Shown here: piece by piece, positions 1 to 10,105 of the stretch
How positions within the stretch are numbered: the stretch's first letter is position 1
Layout: each line of letters starts with the position of its first letter
From: an uncultured Eubacteriales bacterium
GTDB taxonomy: Bacteria > Bacillota > Clostridia > Lachnospirales > Bianqueaceae
Assembly (NCBI GenBank): GCA_900315265.1
Contig: OMYN01000003.1
Span: 62,001-126,000, forward strand
Direction: 5' to 3'
Length of the DNA: 64,000 nt
Notes under the pieces: generated by a model
Told to the model about the DNA's origin: nothing
The model's input: only the letters and a program-made list of their open reading frames with translations
Databases searched by the model: none
Made by a program: the position numbers and the translations under genes

Positions 1-898
1 TTAAGATATGACAGGCACCGTCCTCAGGCTTGGGGCCGTTGATACAAACTCCGTCGATCTCGGTCTGCAGACGGTGAGCAAGATCCAGTTTTAAAGCCAT
101 CAGACGGTCATCGATCTCTTTATGCTGCGCCCACAACTCGTCCGCTGCCTGGCCGAAGCCGGCAATATAGGGGACATTTTCCGTACCGGATCGAAAATGC
201 ATCTCCTGTCCTCCGCCCACGATCAGACTGGGGATATGGAGACCGCGCCTGATATAAAGAAGACCGATCCCCTTTGGCCCGTTGATCTTATGCGCGCTGG
301 CCGAGATCAGATCGATCCCCCATTTATCCGGATACAAGGGATATTTGCAGAAAGCCTGGGTCGCGTCTACGTGGAAGAGGCAGTCCGGATTCGTTTCTTT
401 GATGATCTTGCCCATTTCCCGGATGGGATTGATGCAGCCTGTCTCATTGTTGACGTAAAGGCAGGTCACCAGGATGGTATCCGGACGGATCTTTGCTTTC
501 AGGTCATCCAGCAGGATCTTTCCGGTCGGATCATTGTCCACTTCTTCGATCTGGTATCCTTCCTCCTGAAGCCGTTTGAGATTCTCCGCGGTAGCCGGAT
601 GTTCGCTTTTTCCGGTCAAAATATGCATACCCTTATGCCTCAGGCGGCTGGCGGCTCCCATAATGGCGGTATTACTGCTCTCCGTCGAACCGGACGTAAA
701 GAAAATGCTTTCTTCCGACGTCATCAAGATCCTGGCGATCGTGCGGCGGGCCTTCACGATATGGCGCTCCGCTTCCTGCCCTTTGCGATGAAGGGAAGAA
801 GGATTGCCCCAGTCCTGTGTAAGGCACCGTTCGATGACTGCCATTGTATCCTCAGACGGCCGCGTCGTCGCGGCGTTATCCAAATAATGCTCTGTCAT
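1..898 (-). CDS. Cysteine desulfurase, NifS/IscS family (3' end cut by window edge)
   Basis: PLP-dependent enzyme that takes sulfur from L-cysteine to form a persulfide for Fe-S cluster or thio-cofactor assembly in the cytoplasm. Translation of the minus strand starts MTEHYLDNAATTRPS, the usual N-terminal substrate/cofactor segment. It continues with a TSGSTESSNTAIMG segment and the PLP-lysine motif SAHKINGPKGIG. About 299 codons are present and the frame is open to base 1, so the active-site cysteine loop and C-terminus lie outside the window. The ATG at 898 follows a GGAGTGATCGGGAAC-type ribosome binding site. The rsmE stop is 10 bp upstream, so this is probably the third gene of a prmA-rsmE-desulfurase unit. 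Whether it is the NifS or IscS subtype cannot be decided from this fragment. Confidence 0.93.
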   Translation of the reverse strand, partial: MTEHYLDNAATTRPSEDTMAVIERCLTQDWGNPSSLHRKGQEAERHIVKARRTIARILMTSEESIFFTSGSTESSNTAIMGAASRLRHKGMHILTGKSEHPATAENLKRLQEEGYQIEEVDNDPTGKILLDDLKAKIRPDTILVTCLYVNNETGCINPIREMGKIIKETNPDCLFHVDATQAFCKYPLYPDKWGIDLISASAHKINGPKGIGLLYIRRGLHIPSLIVGGGQEMHFRSGTENVPYIAGFGQAADELWAQHKEIDDRLMALKLDLAHRLQTEIDGVCINGPKPEDGACHIL

Positions 899-908
899 AT
901 GTTCCCGA

Positions 909-1655
909 TCACTCCATTTGTCCGTATTGGTATAAAATCAGGGAGGCAGCCGTAAAACCGGCTGTCTCGGTGCGCAGTATGCGAGGCCCAAGGCTGCAGA
1001 CACTGGCACCTGCGCCGATCAGATCCTCTACTTCCTTATCCGCAAAACCGCCTTCCGGCCCTATGTATATCGATATTTTTTTTGGTACTTGCTTCTGCCT
1101 TGTCAGCAGGGTCTTTAAGCTGACGGCCCTTTCATGTTCGTAACATAAAACAGCCAGATCATATTCCGTGATTTCGTCCAACACCTGTTTGTAACTATGG
1201 ATCGGTTCTACCTCAGGGATCAGGCCGCGGGCACACTGTTTAGCGGCCGCTTCCGTTATCTTCTGCCAGCGGTCTACTTTCTGCTGTCCTCTTTTTTCAT
1301 CAAGATGGATAAGAGAACGTTCGCTGTAAAAGGGAACAAAACGGGAAATGCCCAATTCGACCCCCTTCTGCAGAATCAGTTCCATCTTGTCTCCTTTAGG
1401 AAGAGACTGATAGAGGGTGATCACAACCTCCGGTTCGCTTACGGACCGGTTCATATCCATGATCTTGGCGACCAGCTGGTCTTCACCGGGGGAAATATCG
1501 ACGATCTGACATGTGTAGTCGTTGCCCAGGCCATCGCACAGGATCAGCTGATCTCCCACTTCTTTGCGAAGCACATTGACAATATGATGGACATCCTTAC
1601 GGACCACGATCAGAGGGCCCTGAATGTCTTCACGGGTCACAAAAAATTTCGGCAT
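909..1655 (-). CDS. rsmE: 16S rRNA (uracil-1498-N3)-methyltransferase RsmE
   Basis: SAM-dependent SPOUT methyltransferase that methylates N3 of U1498 in 16S rRNA of the 30S subunit. The 248-residue length is normal. An N-terminal PUA-like RNA-binding part is followed by the trefoil-knot SPOUT domain with IYIGPEGGFADKE and the closing SLGPRILRTETA motif that forms the SAM pocket. The ATG overlaps the prmA stop in a TAATG arrangement, which points to translational coupling. The pairing of prmA and rsmE is common in Firmicutes, often next to the dnaK operon as here. Confidence 0.96.
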   Translation of the reverse strand: MPKFFVTREDIQGPLIVVRKDVHHIVNVLRKEVGDQLILCDGLGNDYTCQIVDISPGEDQLVAKIMDMNRSVSEPEVVITLYQSLPKGDKMELILQKGVELGISRFVPFYSERSLIHLDEKRGQQKVDRWQKITEAAAKQCARGLIPEVEPIHSYKQVLDEITEYDLAVLCYEHERAVSLKTLLTRQKQVPKKISIYIGPEGGFADKEVEDLIGAGASVCSLGPRILRTETAGFTAASLILYQYGQME

Positions 1656-2617
1656 TACGCTTTACGGCAGCAAAGAGCGCTCCAGCTGCCTTTCTCCTTT
1701 ACTGTAAGGATCGTAAATCCGCTTTCCTTAAGGCTTTCGATCACTTCATCTTTACGCTCTTTTAAAATACCGGACGCGATAAAGATTCCTTGGTCCTTCA
1801 TGAAATTGCCGACGGTTTTTCCTAAAACCATGATCACGTCTGCAATAATATTAGCGACAATGACGTCTGCCTTCACGCCCTTCATAGGGTCGATGTCTGT
1901 CAGATCCCCGTGATAGACATCCACGATGGTATCGACATGATTTTTCTGTGCGTTTTCCTTTGCGACGCTGATGGTGTTGGCATCCAGGTCCGTGCAGATG
2001 ACCCGCTTTGCGCCGAGCTTTGCAGCCGTAATTCCAAGGATACCGCTTCCGGCTCCTATATCGCAGACCAGGTCTCCTTCTTTGACCGTATCTTCCAGAA
2101 ATTCCATGCACATGGAGGTAGTTTCGTGGGTACCGGTCCCGAAAGCCATACCCGGATCGATGTCGATGCGGACATCATCCGGACGACTTTCCATCTGTAT
2201 CCAGGAGGGAACGATCAGAAGGTGCCTGCCCAGCCGGTGAGGCTTAAAGTACTTTTTCCAGGCATTTCTCCACTCCGATTCGATCACCAGCTTGGTTTCG
2301 ATCAAGCCGCTGCCGGTGGGAAGAAATTCCCCGATCGTGTCCAGGTGATGGCGGATCTTCAGCACCAGGTCCTCAACGCTTTTGGCATCCGGATAATCTT
2401 CGACGCTGAAATAAGCGCGGACCGTCGTATCCCCTTCCTGCAGTTTTTTCATCAGTTCTTCGTCAATATAATCCCAGGCCTTCGGATCCTGTTTATGGCT
2501 TAAGATGTCCTTGGGGTCGAAGATCTCGACACCTCCGCAGCCCATCCCCATCAAAGCATCACTTAGTGCTTCGACTGCGTCCGAGGTCGTATGAATAGTG
2601 ATCTGATGATAATCCAT
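1655..2617 (-). CDS. prmA: Ribosomal protein L11 methyltransferase PrmA
   Basis: Class I SAM-dependent methyltransferase that trimethylates ribosomal protein L11. The 320 residues match the family length. Residues around 170-200 carry the PrmA signature GMAFGTGTHETT and the SAM-binding glycine motif DIGAGSGILGI. NIIADVI further on is the counterpart of the NPPY-like substrate motif. The ATG has an AAAGGA site about 10 bp upstream. The terminator of the dnaJ operon ends only some 36 bp before this start and I see no convincing promoter between them, so prmA may depend partly on read-through from the chaperone operon. Confidence 0.96.
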   Translation of the reverse strand: MDYHQITIHTTSDAVEALSDALMGMGCGGVEIFDPKDILSHKQDPKAWDYIDEELMKKLQEGDTTVRAYFSVEDYPDAKSVEDLVLKIRHHLDTIGEFLPTGSGLIETKLVIESEWRNAWKKYFKPHRLGRHLLIVPSWIQMESRPDDVRIDIDPGMAFGTGTHETTSMCMEFLEDTVKEGDLVCDIGAGSGILGITAAKLGAKRVICTDLDANTISVAKENAQKNHVDTIVDVYHGDLTDIDPMKGVKADVIVANIIADVIMVLGKTVGNFMKDQGIFIASGILKERKDEVIESLKESGFTILTVKEKGSWSALCCRKA

Positions 2618-2653
2618 GGATCGAAATTCCTTTCAGAGGGTATTTAGGAAAGC

Positions 2654-2690
2654 ATTAAAAAAGCGGTATGATATTTCTGTCATACCGCTT
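2654..2690 (-). terminator. Intrinsic terminator of the hrcA-grpE-dnaK-dnaJ operon
   Basis: A perfect 11-bp stem (AAGCGGTATGA paired with TCATACCGCTT, 8-nt loop) is followed on the minus strand by a run of six U residues. It lies 8 bp after the dnaJ stop codon. Confidence 0.9.
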
Positions 2691-2698
2691 ATTATACG

Positions 2699-3865
2699 TC
2701 ATTTTTTCTTTCTAAAAAAGCCCGACTTTTTCGTATTGTCTACCGGCTGCCCCATGGCCTCCGCAAACTCACGCAGCTTTTCTTTCTGAGTTTCCGTCAT
2801 CCTCTTGGGAACATCGACCACGACTTTTACGAACAGATCGCCCCTCTGGCCGTTGCCGTTAAGATAAGGGACCCCTTTGCCGCGCAGGCGGAACATTTTT
2901 CCGGTCTGAGTACCGGCCTCGATATCAAATTGACTGGTGCCGTCCAGAGTAGGTACCGTTAAGGTATCGCCCAGAGCTGCCTGAGCAAAACTGATGGGCT
3001 GCTCCATATATAAGTCATAGCCTTCCCGTTGGAAAACAGGATCCGGCTTCACATCGATCGTAATATAAAGATCTCCGTCCGGGCCTCCGTTGACACCGGG
3101 CTCACCTTTGCCGGCAAGTCTTACCGGCTGACCGTCGTTGATACCGGCCGGGATCGGAACATCATAAGTCTTGCGGGTCTTGATACGCCCGCTTCCTCCG
3201 CAGTTCGTGCATTTTTCGCGGATGATCCTGCCGCTTCCTCCGCAGGTGGGGCAGGTACGCTCCGTGATCATGGAACCTAAGAAACTCTGCTGCCGTACCT
3301 GCTGGCGTCCGGTACCGTTGCAGGTAGGACAAGTATCGATGGGGCTGCCGGGTCTTGCACCGCTTCCGTTGCAGACAGGACAGCGGTCATAAGACCACAG
3401 CTCTACCTTTTTGGTGCAGCCGAAGGCTGCTTCCCTGAAGGATATAGTCTGACGGCTGGCCAGATCACGCCCCTGCCGGGGAGCGTTGGGATTGCGGGTC
3501 TGGCGTGTTCCGAACAGATCGCTAAAGGTGCTGTACCCGCCCGCGTCTGAGCCTGACCCGAAGCCGAAGATATCTCCGAACATATTGAAGATATCACTTG
3601 TATTCATATTTTCAAATCCGGACCCGCCGGCCGTACCATCAAAGGCTGCGTGGCCGTACTGGTCATACTTAGCTCTCTTTTCGTGATCGCTCAGTACGCC
3701 GTAGGCTTCGGCCGCTTCTTTGAATTTCTCTTCTGCTTCTTTATCGCCGGGGTTGTTATCCGGATGATATTTCTTGGCAAGCTTCCGATAGGCGCTTTTC
3801 AGTTCCTGGTCGGTTGCGTTCTTGCTTACACCAAGAACCTCGTAGTAATCTCTCTTCTCCGCCAT
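2699..3865 (-). CDS. dnaJ: Chaperone DnaJ (Hsp40)
   Basis: Co-chaperone that delivers substrates to DnaK and stimulates its ATPase in the cytoplasm. The 388 residues show the full type I layout. The J domain has His34-Pro35-Asp36, followed by a Gly/Phe-rich linker. Four CxxCxGxG zinc repeats follow ([32 protein letters not shown]), then the two beta-sandwich substrate domains. The C-terminus is basic ([10 protein letters not shown]). It is the last gene of the CIRCE-controlled operon, separated from dnaK by 93 bp that contain a stem-loop, and followed by a strong terminator. Confidence 0.98.
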   Translation of the reverse strand: MAEKRDYYEVLGVSKNATDQELKSAYRKLAKKYHPDNNPGDKEAEEKFKEAAEAYGVLSDHEKRAKYDQYGHAAFDGTAGGSGFENMNTSDIFNMFGDIFGFGSGSDAGGYSTFSDLFGTRQTRNPNAPRQGRDLASRQTISFREAAFGCTKKVELWSYDRCPVCNGSGARPGSPIDTCPTCNGTGRQQVRQQSFLGSMITERTCPTCGGSGRIIREKCTNCGGSGRIKTRKTYDVPIPAGINDGQPVRLAGKGEPGVNGGPDGDLYITIDVKPDPVFQREGYDLYMEQPISFAQAALGDTLTVPTLDGTSQFDIEAGTQTGKMFRLRGKGVPYLNGNGQRGDLFVKVVVDVPKRMTETQKEKLREFAEAMGQPVDNTKKSGFFRKKK

Positions 3866-3892
3866 TATTGTAAACCTCAGATATGCATATTA

Positions 3893-3923
3893 AGGCTCCC
3901 GCAGGGTTTCCCCCACGGGAGCC
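3893..3923 (-). other. Intercistronic stem-loop between dnaK and dnaJ
   Basis: The inverted repeat GGCTCCCG / CGGGAGCC, about 8 bp with a 14-nt loop, lies between the dnaK stop and the dnaJ start. No U-tract follows it on the minus strand, so it is more likely an mRNA processing or stability element, or a weak attenuator, than a full terminator. Confidence 0.55.
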
Positions 3924-3958
3924 CTTCTTACATGAAGGACATTTCTTCTCTTGTTGGA

Positions 3959-5911
<1,953 letters not shown>

Positions 5912-5933
5912 CTAATCTATTTAAAAATTTACT

Positions 5934-6629
5934 TCAGTTCGCTACTTTGACCAGACTCGGACGGATCACTTTACCGTTCATCTTGTACCCCTTCTGGAAT
6001 ACCTGAACGATTTCCTGTTCGCCCTTGTCTTCGTCATCCACATGCATCATCGCATTATGCTGAGCAGGATCGAAGGTCTTGCCTTCGTCCTCCATCTGTT
6101 CGACGCCGAAGGTTTTCAGGACCCTCAGCACCTGATCATATGTCATCCGGATGCCCTTGAAGAAAGGATCGTCTTCCGGATCCTTCCCGTCGGTCTGTCC
6201 GGCTGTGATGGCTCTTTCAAGATTATCGATCACCGGCAGGAGCGCTTCGATGACCTTTGTCTCACCTCGTTCAAAGGACTCGGCTTGCTCTTTGGTCGTG
6301 CGCTTACGGTAATTATCAAACTCCGCCAAGAGACGCAGGGTCTTTTCTTTATTGTCAGCCAGCTGTTTTTTCAGCTGATCGGTTTCCGAAACCTTGCTTT
6401 CTTCTTTTGGCTCTGCCTTAGCTTCCGGCTTCGTCTCTGCCTTTGGCTTTTCTTTTTCTTCTTCCGGTTCTTTTTCCGGAACTTCTTTTTGATCTTTGTC
6501 GGCGTCTTTTGCGGTCTTTTTGTCACTTTCGGCTTGTTGATCCGCTGTTTCCCTGACCGCTTCCGAGCCTTTGTCCCCGGCTTCGGTCTCTTCTGCCTCC
6601 GTCTTCTTTTCTTTATCTTCTGCTGTCAA
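5934..6629 (-). CDS. grpE: Nucleotide exchange factor GrpE
   Basis: Releases ADP from DnaK and so drives the chaperone cycle. The conserved GrpE core occupies about residues 85-231: a long coiled-coil containing RLLAEFDNYRKRTTKEQ, then the beta-wing ending VIRPSLVKVAN. The first 80 or so residues are a low-complexity Lys/Glu/Ala tract (EKPKAETKPEAKAEPKEE) with no recognisable domain. This makes the protein (231 aa) somewhat longer than typical GrpE. The start is TTG at 6629, preceded by AAAGGAG with 8-bp spacing. It lies between hrcA and dnaK in the heat-shock operon. Confidence 0.95.
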   Translation of the reverse strand: MTAEDKEKKTEAEETEAGDKGSEAVRETADQQAESDKKTAKDADKDQKEVPEKEPEEEKEKPKAETKPEAKAEPKEESKVSETDQLKKQLADNKEKTLRLLAEFDNYRKRTTKEQAESFERGETKVIEALLPVIDNLERAITAGQTDGKDPEDDPFFKGIRMTYDQVLRVLKTFGVEQMEDEGKTFDPAQHNAMMHVDDEDKGEQEIVQVFQKGYKMNGKVIRPSLVKVAN

Positions 6630-6674
6630 TTTGATAGCTCCTTTTCAGCCTTTTTGTCGTAATAGCCGCAGACA

Positions 6675-7769
6675 TTAGGAATCATCCTGATCCACGCTGT
6701 CATCCTTTGAATCGTCCTCACTATCCTCCGGAGCTTCTTTGAACAGATCGGGGAAGTCCCGCATCAGATTTTCCAGTGCGGATACGACCATATTATAATT
6801 CATGCGCATGGGCCCTACTACCGAAATAGAGCCGACACTAGAATCATTGTAGCGGTAATTAGCCGTTACGATACTGCAGTCATGCAGCTGTTCGATCGTA
6901 TTCTCCGTTCCGATCCGGATCTTAAGACCGGTCTTGGAATCGTCATCTTCATCTTCCATCCGGATCATATGCAGGACCTGATCCTTTTGTTCAAAAAACT
7001 CCATCAATGATCTTGCGCGGGCAATATCACTGAATTCCGGGAAATTAAGAATGTTGGTGGTCCCGGCCGTAAAGACATCGGTGTCGGCTGAATGCTGCAG
7101 CGTATCGTTGATGGCATTCAGCAGACTTTCCATGGTATCGGAATCCAGTCCGCATTCTTTCTTGATCTTTTGGATCAGCGGCAGGTTGATATCATCGATC
7201 GCTCTTCCACAGAGCTCCTTGTTCAGAACGTCCGAGACTTCATACAACTTGCGGTCACTAACAGGACCGGCCAAAGGAATGATATGATTGCGGACGATGT
7301 TGCCGTCCACGACCAAGATCATAACGGCCGATTTCTGATCGAGCGGTACCAGCTGAACATGTTTGAGTTCTACTCTGCGAAGCTGCGGCATGGTAACCAC
7401 CGATGTATACTTCGTCATAGCCGCCAGAATATCACCGATCTCTTTCAGAAGGCTGTCCAGCTGCATCGTTTTTTCTTTCAGCATACTGCGCAGCACATCT
7501 TTTTCCTGTCCGCTGACCTGATCCTTTTTCATGATCTGGTCAACATAAAGCCTGTATCCGCTGGATGTCGGAATGCGGCCTGCCGATGTATGAGGCTGTA
7601 CGATCAGTCCCATTTCCTCCAGGTCAGACATCTCATTGCGGATCGTAGCGGAACTGAATTCGGTAACGAACTTTTTCGAAATCGTTCGTGATCCAACCGG
7701 TTCAGCCGTTTCCAGGTAATTCATAATAATGGCCTGCAGGATCTGAAGTTTGCGTTCATTCATATCCAT
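6675..7769 (-). CDS. hrcA: Heat-inducible transcription repressor HrcA
   Basis: Repressor that binds the CIRCE operator and, with GroE help, shuts off the dnaK operon (and groE elsewhere) at normal temperature. It has an N-terminal winged helix (ILQAIIMNYLETAEPVGSRTIS; then SSATIRNEMSDLEEMG as recognition part) and a GAF-like domain with the central HrcA insertion. The C-terminal ~20 residues are very acidic (EDSEDDSKDD). I place the start at the ATG at 7769 (364 aa) because AGGTG lies 6 bp upstream; a GTG at 7778 is in frame but overlaps that site. It is the first gene of the operon and autoregulated through the CIRCE at 7797-7823. Confidence 0.95.
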   Translation of the reverse strand: MDMNERKLQILQAIIMNYLETAEPVGSRTISKKFVTEFSSATIRNEMSDLEEMGLIVQPHTSAGRIPTSSGYRLYVDQIMKKDQVSGQEKDVLRSMLKEKTMQLDSLLKEIGDILAAMTKYTSVVTMPQLRRVELKHVQLVPLDQKSAVMILVVDGNIVRNHIIPLAGPVSDRKLYEVSDVLNKELCGRAIDDINLPLIQKIKKECGLDSDTMESLLNAINDTLQHSADTDVFTAGTTNILNFPEFSDIARARSLMEFFEQKDQVLHMIRMEDEDDDSKTGLKIRIGTENTIEQLHDCSIVTANYRYNDSSVGSISVVGPMRMNYNMVVSALENLMRDFPDLFKEAPEDSEDDSKDDSVDQDDS

Positions 7770-7796
7770 TTCATTCACCTGCTGTTTCTCGGTCTG

Positions 7797-7823
7797 TTAG
7801 CACTCGGTTCATTAGAGTGCTAA
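7797..7823 (-). promoter_or_regulatory. CIRCE operator (HrcA-binding site)
   Basis: A perfect match to the CIRCE consensus: TTAGCACTC, nine spacer bases, GAGTGCTAA. It lies about 12 bp downstream of the -10 box and 27 bp upstream of the hrcA start, inside the transcribed leader. This is the classic position for HrcA repression of hrcA-grpE-dnaK-dnaJ. It is the only CIRCE seen in the window. Confidence 0.98.
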
Positions 7824-7834
7824 CATCTTGCTAT

Positions 7835-7863
7835 AATATAATCCTGACTATAGAAAATGTCAA
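7835..7863 (-). promoter_or_regulatory. Sigma-A-type promoter of the hrcA operon
   Basis: A consensus -35 TTGACA (7863-7858), 17-bp spacer and -10 TATATT (7840-7835) on the minus strand, directly upstream of CIRCE. The expected transcription start is near 7828. Confidence 0.9.
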
Positions 7864-7896
7864 GCTTTTTTCTAAATTTTTACCGGGGCGCTTGAA

Positions 7897-7948
7897 TAAT
7901 ATAAAAACGGCGGCATTCCGGGCCCGTACAGGCCGGTATACCACCGTT
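7897..7948 (-). terminator. Intrinsic terminator after the glycosyltransferase remnant
   Basis: A long hairpin (AACGGTGG paired with CCGCCGTT, extended inward by a further GC-rich helix around a mismatch) is followed by TTTTTATATTATT on the minus strand. It separates the glycosyltransferase remnant from the hrcA promoter. Confidence 0.85.
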
Positions 7949-7988
7949 ACATTAGTCATTATGATCAGCTGCTTTTTCCGGATCCCGG

Positions 7989-8767
7989 TCAGCTCTCGTT
8001 TACTTTTTTATATAGCTTTTTCAGCTTTCGATCCGCCTGCTGGCGAAAACCATTCAGGTAGGAAGGATTCTCGGCTGCAAGCTGATCTTCGAACTTATCC
8101 AGAAGTTTTTCCAGTTTCTGTATTTTTTCAAGGCTGGCTGTGTACAGGCGGGCCGTATCACCCATCCAGTCACTGTACAGGGTCAGTTCTTCTTCGGTAA
8201 AGGTAAGCCTCAGATTTGTTAAGGCCATCCGGTGGATCTCATGAAGGATGGCTGCTCTCAAACGCAGTTGATAAGGGATCTTCCAGCTATTGCTGGTTGT
8301 CTGTCTGGTGTGATACCGCACATTCAAAACTACTTGGGGAAGGTTAGCCATCTTGGTATGACCGATCATCTGGCAGAAGAAATCATAATCCTCGCAAACA
8401 AAATATTCCGGCTTTATGTGAAAGCCCTGATCGATCAAGGATTTCCGAAACAACATATTCCCATTTGACATAACGCAGCGTACCGCCATTCCGCCGCTTA
8501 TGTCCTCATTGGTTACTGGAAATTCCACGATGCTGTCGGCCTGTCCGAAGGTATGATTAAAACCGCCGACAAGTCCGTAATCATCGTGATGATCCAGAAA
8601 ATCACATTCCCACTCCAAGCGTTCCGGTACAGATATATCATCCGAATCCATGAAGGCAATGTATTGACCCTTAGCCATACTGATCCCGGCATTTCTGAGG
8701 ATAGGGAGATTGCTTCTTTTACATAGTCCTGACGGTTATAGACCGGCATGATCACAGAAACTTTCAT
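7989..8767 (-). pseudogene. Family 2 glycosyltransferase, broken by internal deletion and frameshift
   Basis: The ATG at 8767, with a GAGGGGAAAG ribosome binding site, starts a typical GT-A fold N-terminus, MKVSVIMPVYNRQDYVKEAI. The family sequence then jumps, in another frame, to SNLPILRNAGISMAKG, YIAFMDSDDIS (the metal-binding DxD region) and a complete-looking C-terminal half ending near KKLYKKVNES. The join lies around 8708-8720. Comparison with family layout suggests that roughly 50 codons are missing, including the nucleotide-binding beta strand with its acidic/DGS motif. An ATG at 8678 could still start a 229-aa piece, but without the donor-nucleotide half it should not be active. Its own weak promoter and a strong terminator suggest a formerly independent gene. 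A sequencing or assembly error at the join is the main alternative. Confidence 0.8.
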
Positions 8768-8797
8768 AATCTTTCCCCTCGATTTGCAGTGGAATAT

Positions 8798-8845
8798 AAT
8801 ACAGTATTATAAAGGTTTTATTTTAATAATGAAATATACTGTATT
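8798..8845. repeat. AT-rich 10-bp inverted repeat between hemW and the glycosyltransferase
   Basis: AATACAGTAT (8798-8807) and ATACTGTATT (8836-8845) are perfect inverse copies separated by 28 AT-rich bases. The outer copy overlaps the hemW stop codon and the inner one abuts the putative -10 box. It could be a weak transcript end for hemW or a regulator site. Confidence 0.45.
8806..8834 (-). promoter_or_regulatory. Possible promoter of the glycosyltransferase remnant
   Basis: A consensus TATAAT (8811-8806) with a weak TTTCAT 17 bp upstream (8834-8829) on the minus strand, about 40 bp before the start codon, in an AT-rich gap. Confidence 0.45.
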
Positions 8846-10028
8846 AATCAATTAAAAAGTCCACAAATACCTGATTCGACAGATCCACTCCCCGGTCTGT
8901 CAGATGCAGCCGGTCTTCCTCTTTACATAAAAGACCATCTTGGCAATGCTTCTCGATTGCATTACCGTAAACCTGATAAAGATCCTTTTTAAACAATCGT
9001 TTAAAATCAGAGTAAGTGATCCCCCGATCCATCCGCAGGCCCAAAAACATGAATTCCTCCATCTGGTCTTTGATCGTCATTTTTTCTACGTCCCTGCGGA
9101 TCCCCTTCAGGGATATTTCTACTGAATCGGCCTGTGCCAGTTTATTGTATTCCGCAAGATTCTGTGTATTATGCCATCTTGTTTCATCATACAAAGAAGA
9201 TGCGCCGAGTCCCAGTCCCAGATAAGGCCGCCGCATCCAGTATCCGCTGTTGTGACGGCTTTGGAAACCAGGTTTGGAGAAATTGGAGATCTCGTAGCGT
9301 TCAAAGCCAAGGCTCCGCAAGGTTTTCACCGCTTCATGATACATGGTCCTTTCCGTATCTTCATCCGGAAGAGGAAGCTGTCCTTTCTGAAAAAGTCGGT
9401 AAAACTCCGTCCCCTCTTCTACGATCAGACTGTAGCAGGATAAATGGGTCACTCCCAGCGATACCGCTTTGCAAATAGAATCCGTTACATCCTGTACGGT
9501 CTGCCCCGGCAGCCCCGGCATCAGATCCACGGAAAGATTGTCAAAACCGGCATTTTGAAATAGTCCCAGGCTTTCCTCTGCCTGCTTTTCCGTGTGGATG
9601 CGACCCAAAGTTTTCAGCAGCCGGTCGTTAAATGTCTGCACTCCTATACTGACACGGTTGATCCCTATCCGTTTCATGATCTGTGCCTTATCGAAAGTTA
9701 TGGTCCCGGGATTAGCCTCAATGGTGCACTCCGCATCCGCCTGCAGGTCGAAATGCTCCTTAATGGCTTCCATGATCGTTTCCAGATCACCGGCTGGCAA
9801 AAGGGAGGGGGTGCCGCCGCCCAAGAAAACAGATGAAACCGGCATGTTCGTCCGGCTGCCGTAATAAGCAATTTCCCGGACAAGAGCCTGTGTATACGAA
9901 TCCATGGCTTTTTCCGTACAGGAGGAGAAGGATAAAAAGTCGCAGTAGCGACATTTTCTCAGGCAAAAGGGAATGTGGATATACAACATCAGGGTATTTT
10001 CCAGCTGCTCTTTGGTTTTCGTATCCAA
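8844..10028 (-). CDS. hemW: Radical SAM heme chaperone HemW (coproporphyrinogen oxidase-like)
   Basis: Cytoplasmic radical SAM protein of the HemN/HemW family, thought to bind heme and deliver it to target proteins rather than oxidise coproporphyrinogen. LYIHIPFCLRKCRYCDF near residue 15 contains the CxxxCxxC cluster motif. GGGTPS, GVQTFND and DLMPGLPGQT are the following radical SAM strands, and a HemN C-terminal domain ends the protein. I use the TTG at 10028 because GGAGGG lies 6 bp upstream; the next ATG is 13 codons in. The purD terminator ends only about 13 bp before this ribosome binding site. HemW versus HemN is judged from the cluster motif and length (394 aa). Confidence 0.92.
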   Translation of the reverse strand: MDTKTKEQLENTLMLYIHIPFCLRKCRYCDFLSFSSCTEKAMDSYTQALVREIAYYGSRTNMPVSSVFLGGGTPSLLPAGDLETIMEAIKEHFDLQADAECTIEANPGTITFDKAQIMKRIGINRVSIGVQTFNDRLLKTLGRIHTEKQAEESLGLFQNAGFDNLSVDLMPGLPGQTVQDVTDSICKAVSLGVTHLSCYSLIVEEGTEFYRLFQKGQLPLPDEDTERTMYHEAVKTLRSLGFERYEISNFSKPGFQSRHNSGYWMRRPYLGLGLGASSLYDETRWHNTQNLAEYNKLAQADSVEISLKGIRRDVEKMTIKDQMEEFMFLGLRMDRGITYSDFKRLFKKDLYQVYGNAIEKHCQDGLLCKEEDRLHLTDRGVDLSNQVFVDFLID

Positions 10029-10053
10029 TTCAATCCCTCCTCTGCCCGCTTAT

Positions 10054-10081
10054 GAAAAAAGAGCCGTGCTGCCGGCTCTTT
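10054..10081 (-). terminator. Intrinsic terminator of the purD end
   Basis: A 9-bp perfect stem, AAAGAGCCG / CGGCTCTTT, with a 6-nt loop and a U-tract on the minus strand. It is located 25 bp after the purD stop and directly before the hemW ribosome binding site. Confidence 0.9.
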
Positions 10082-10105
10082 CTTCTAATGATTTACTGCT
10101 CTTAC

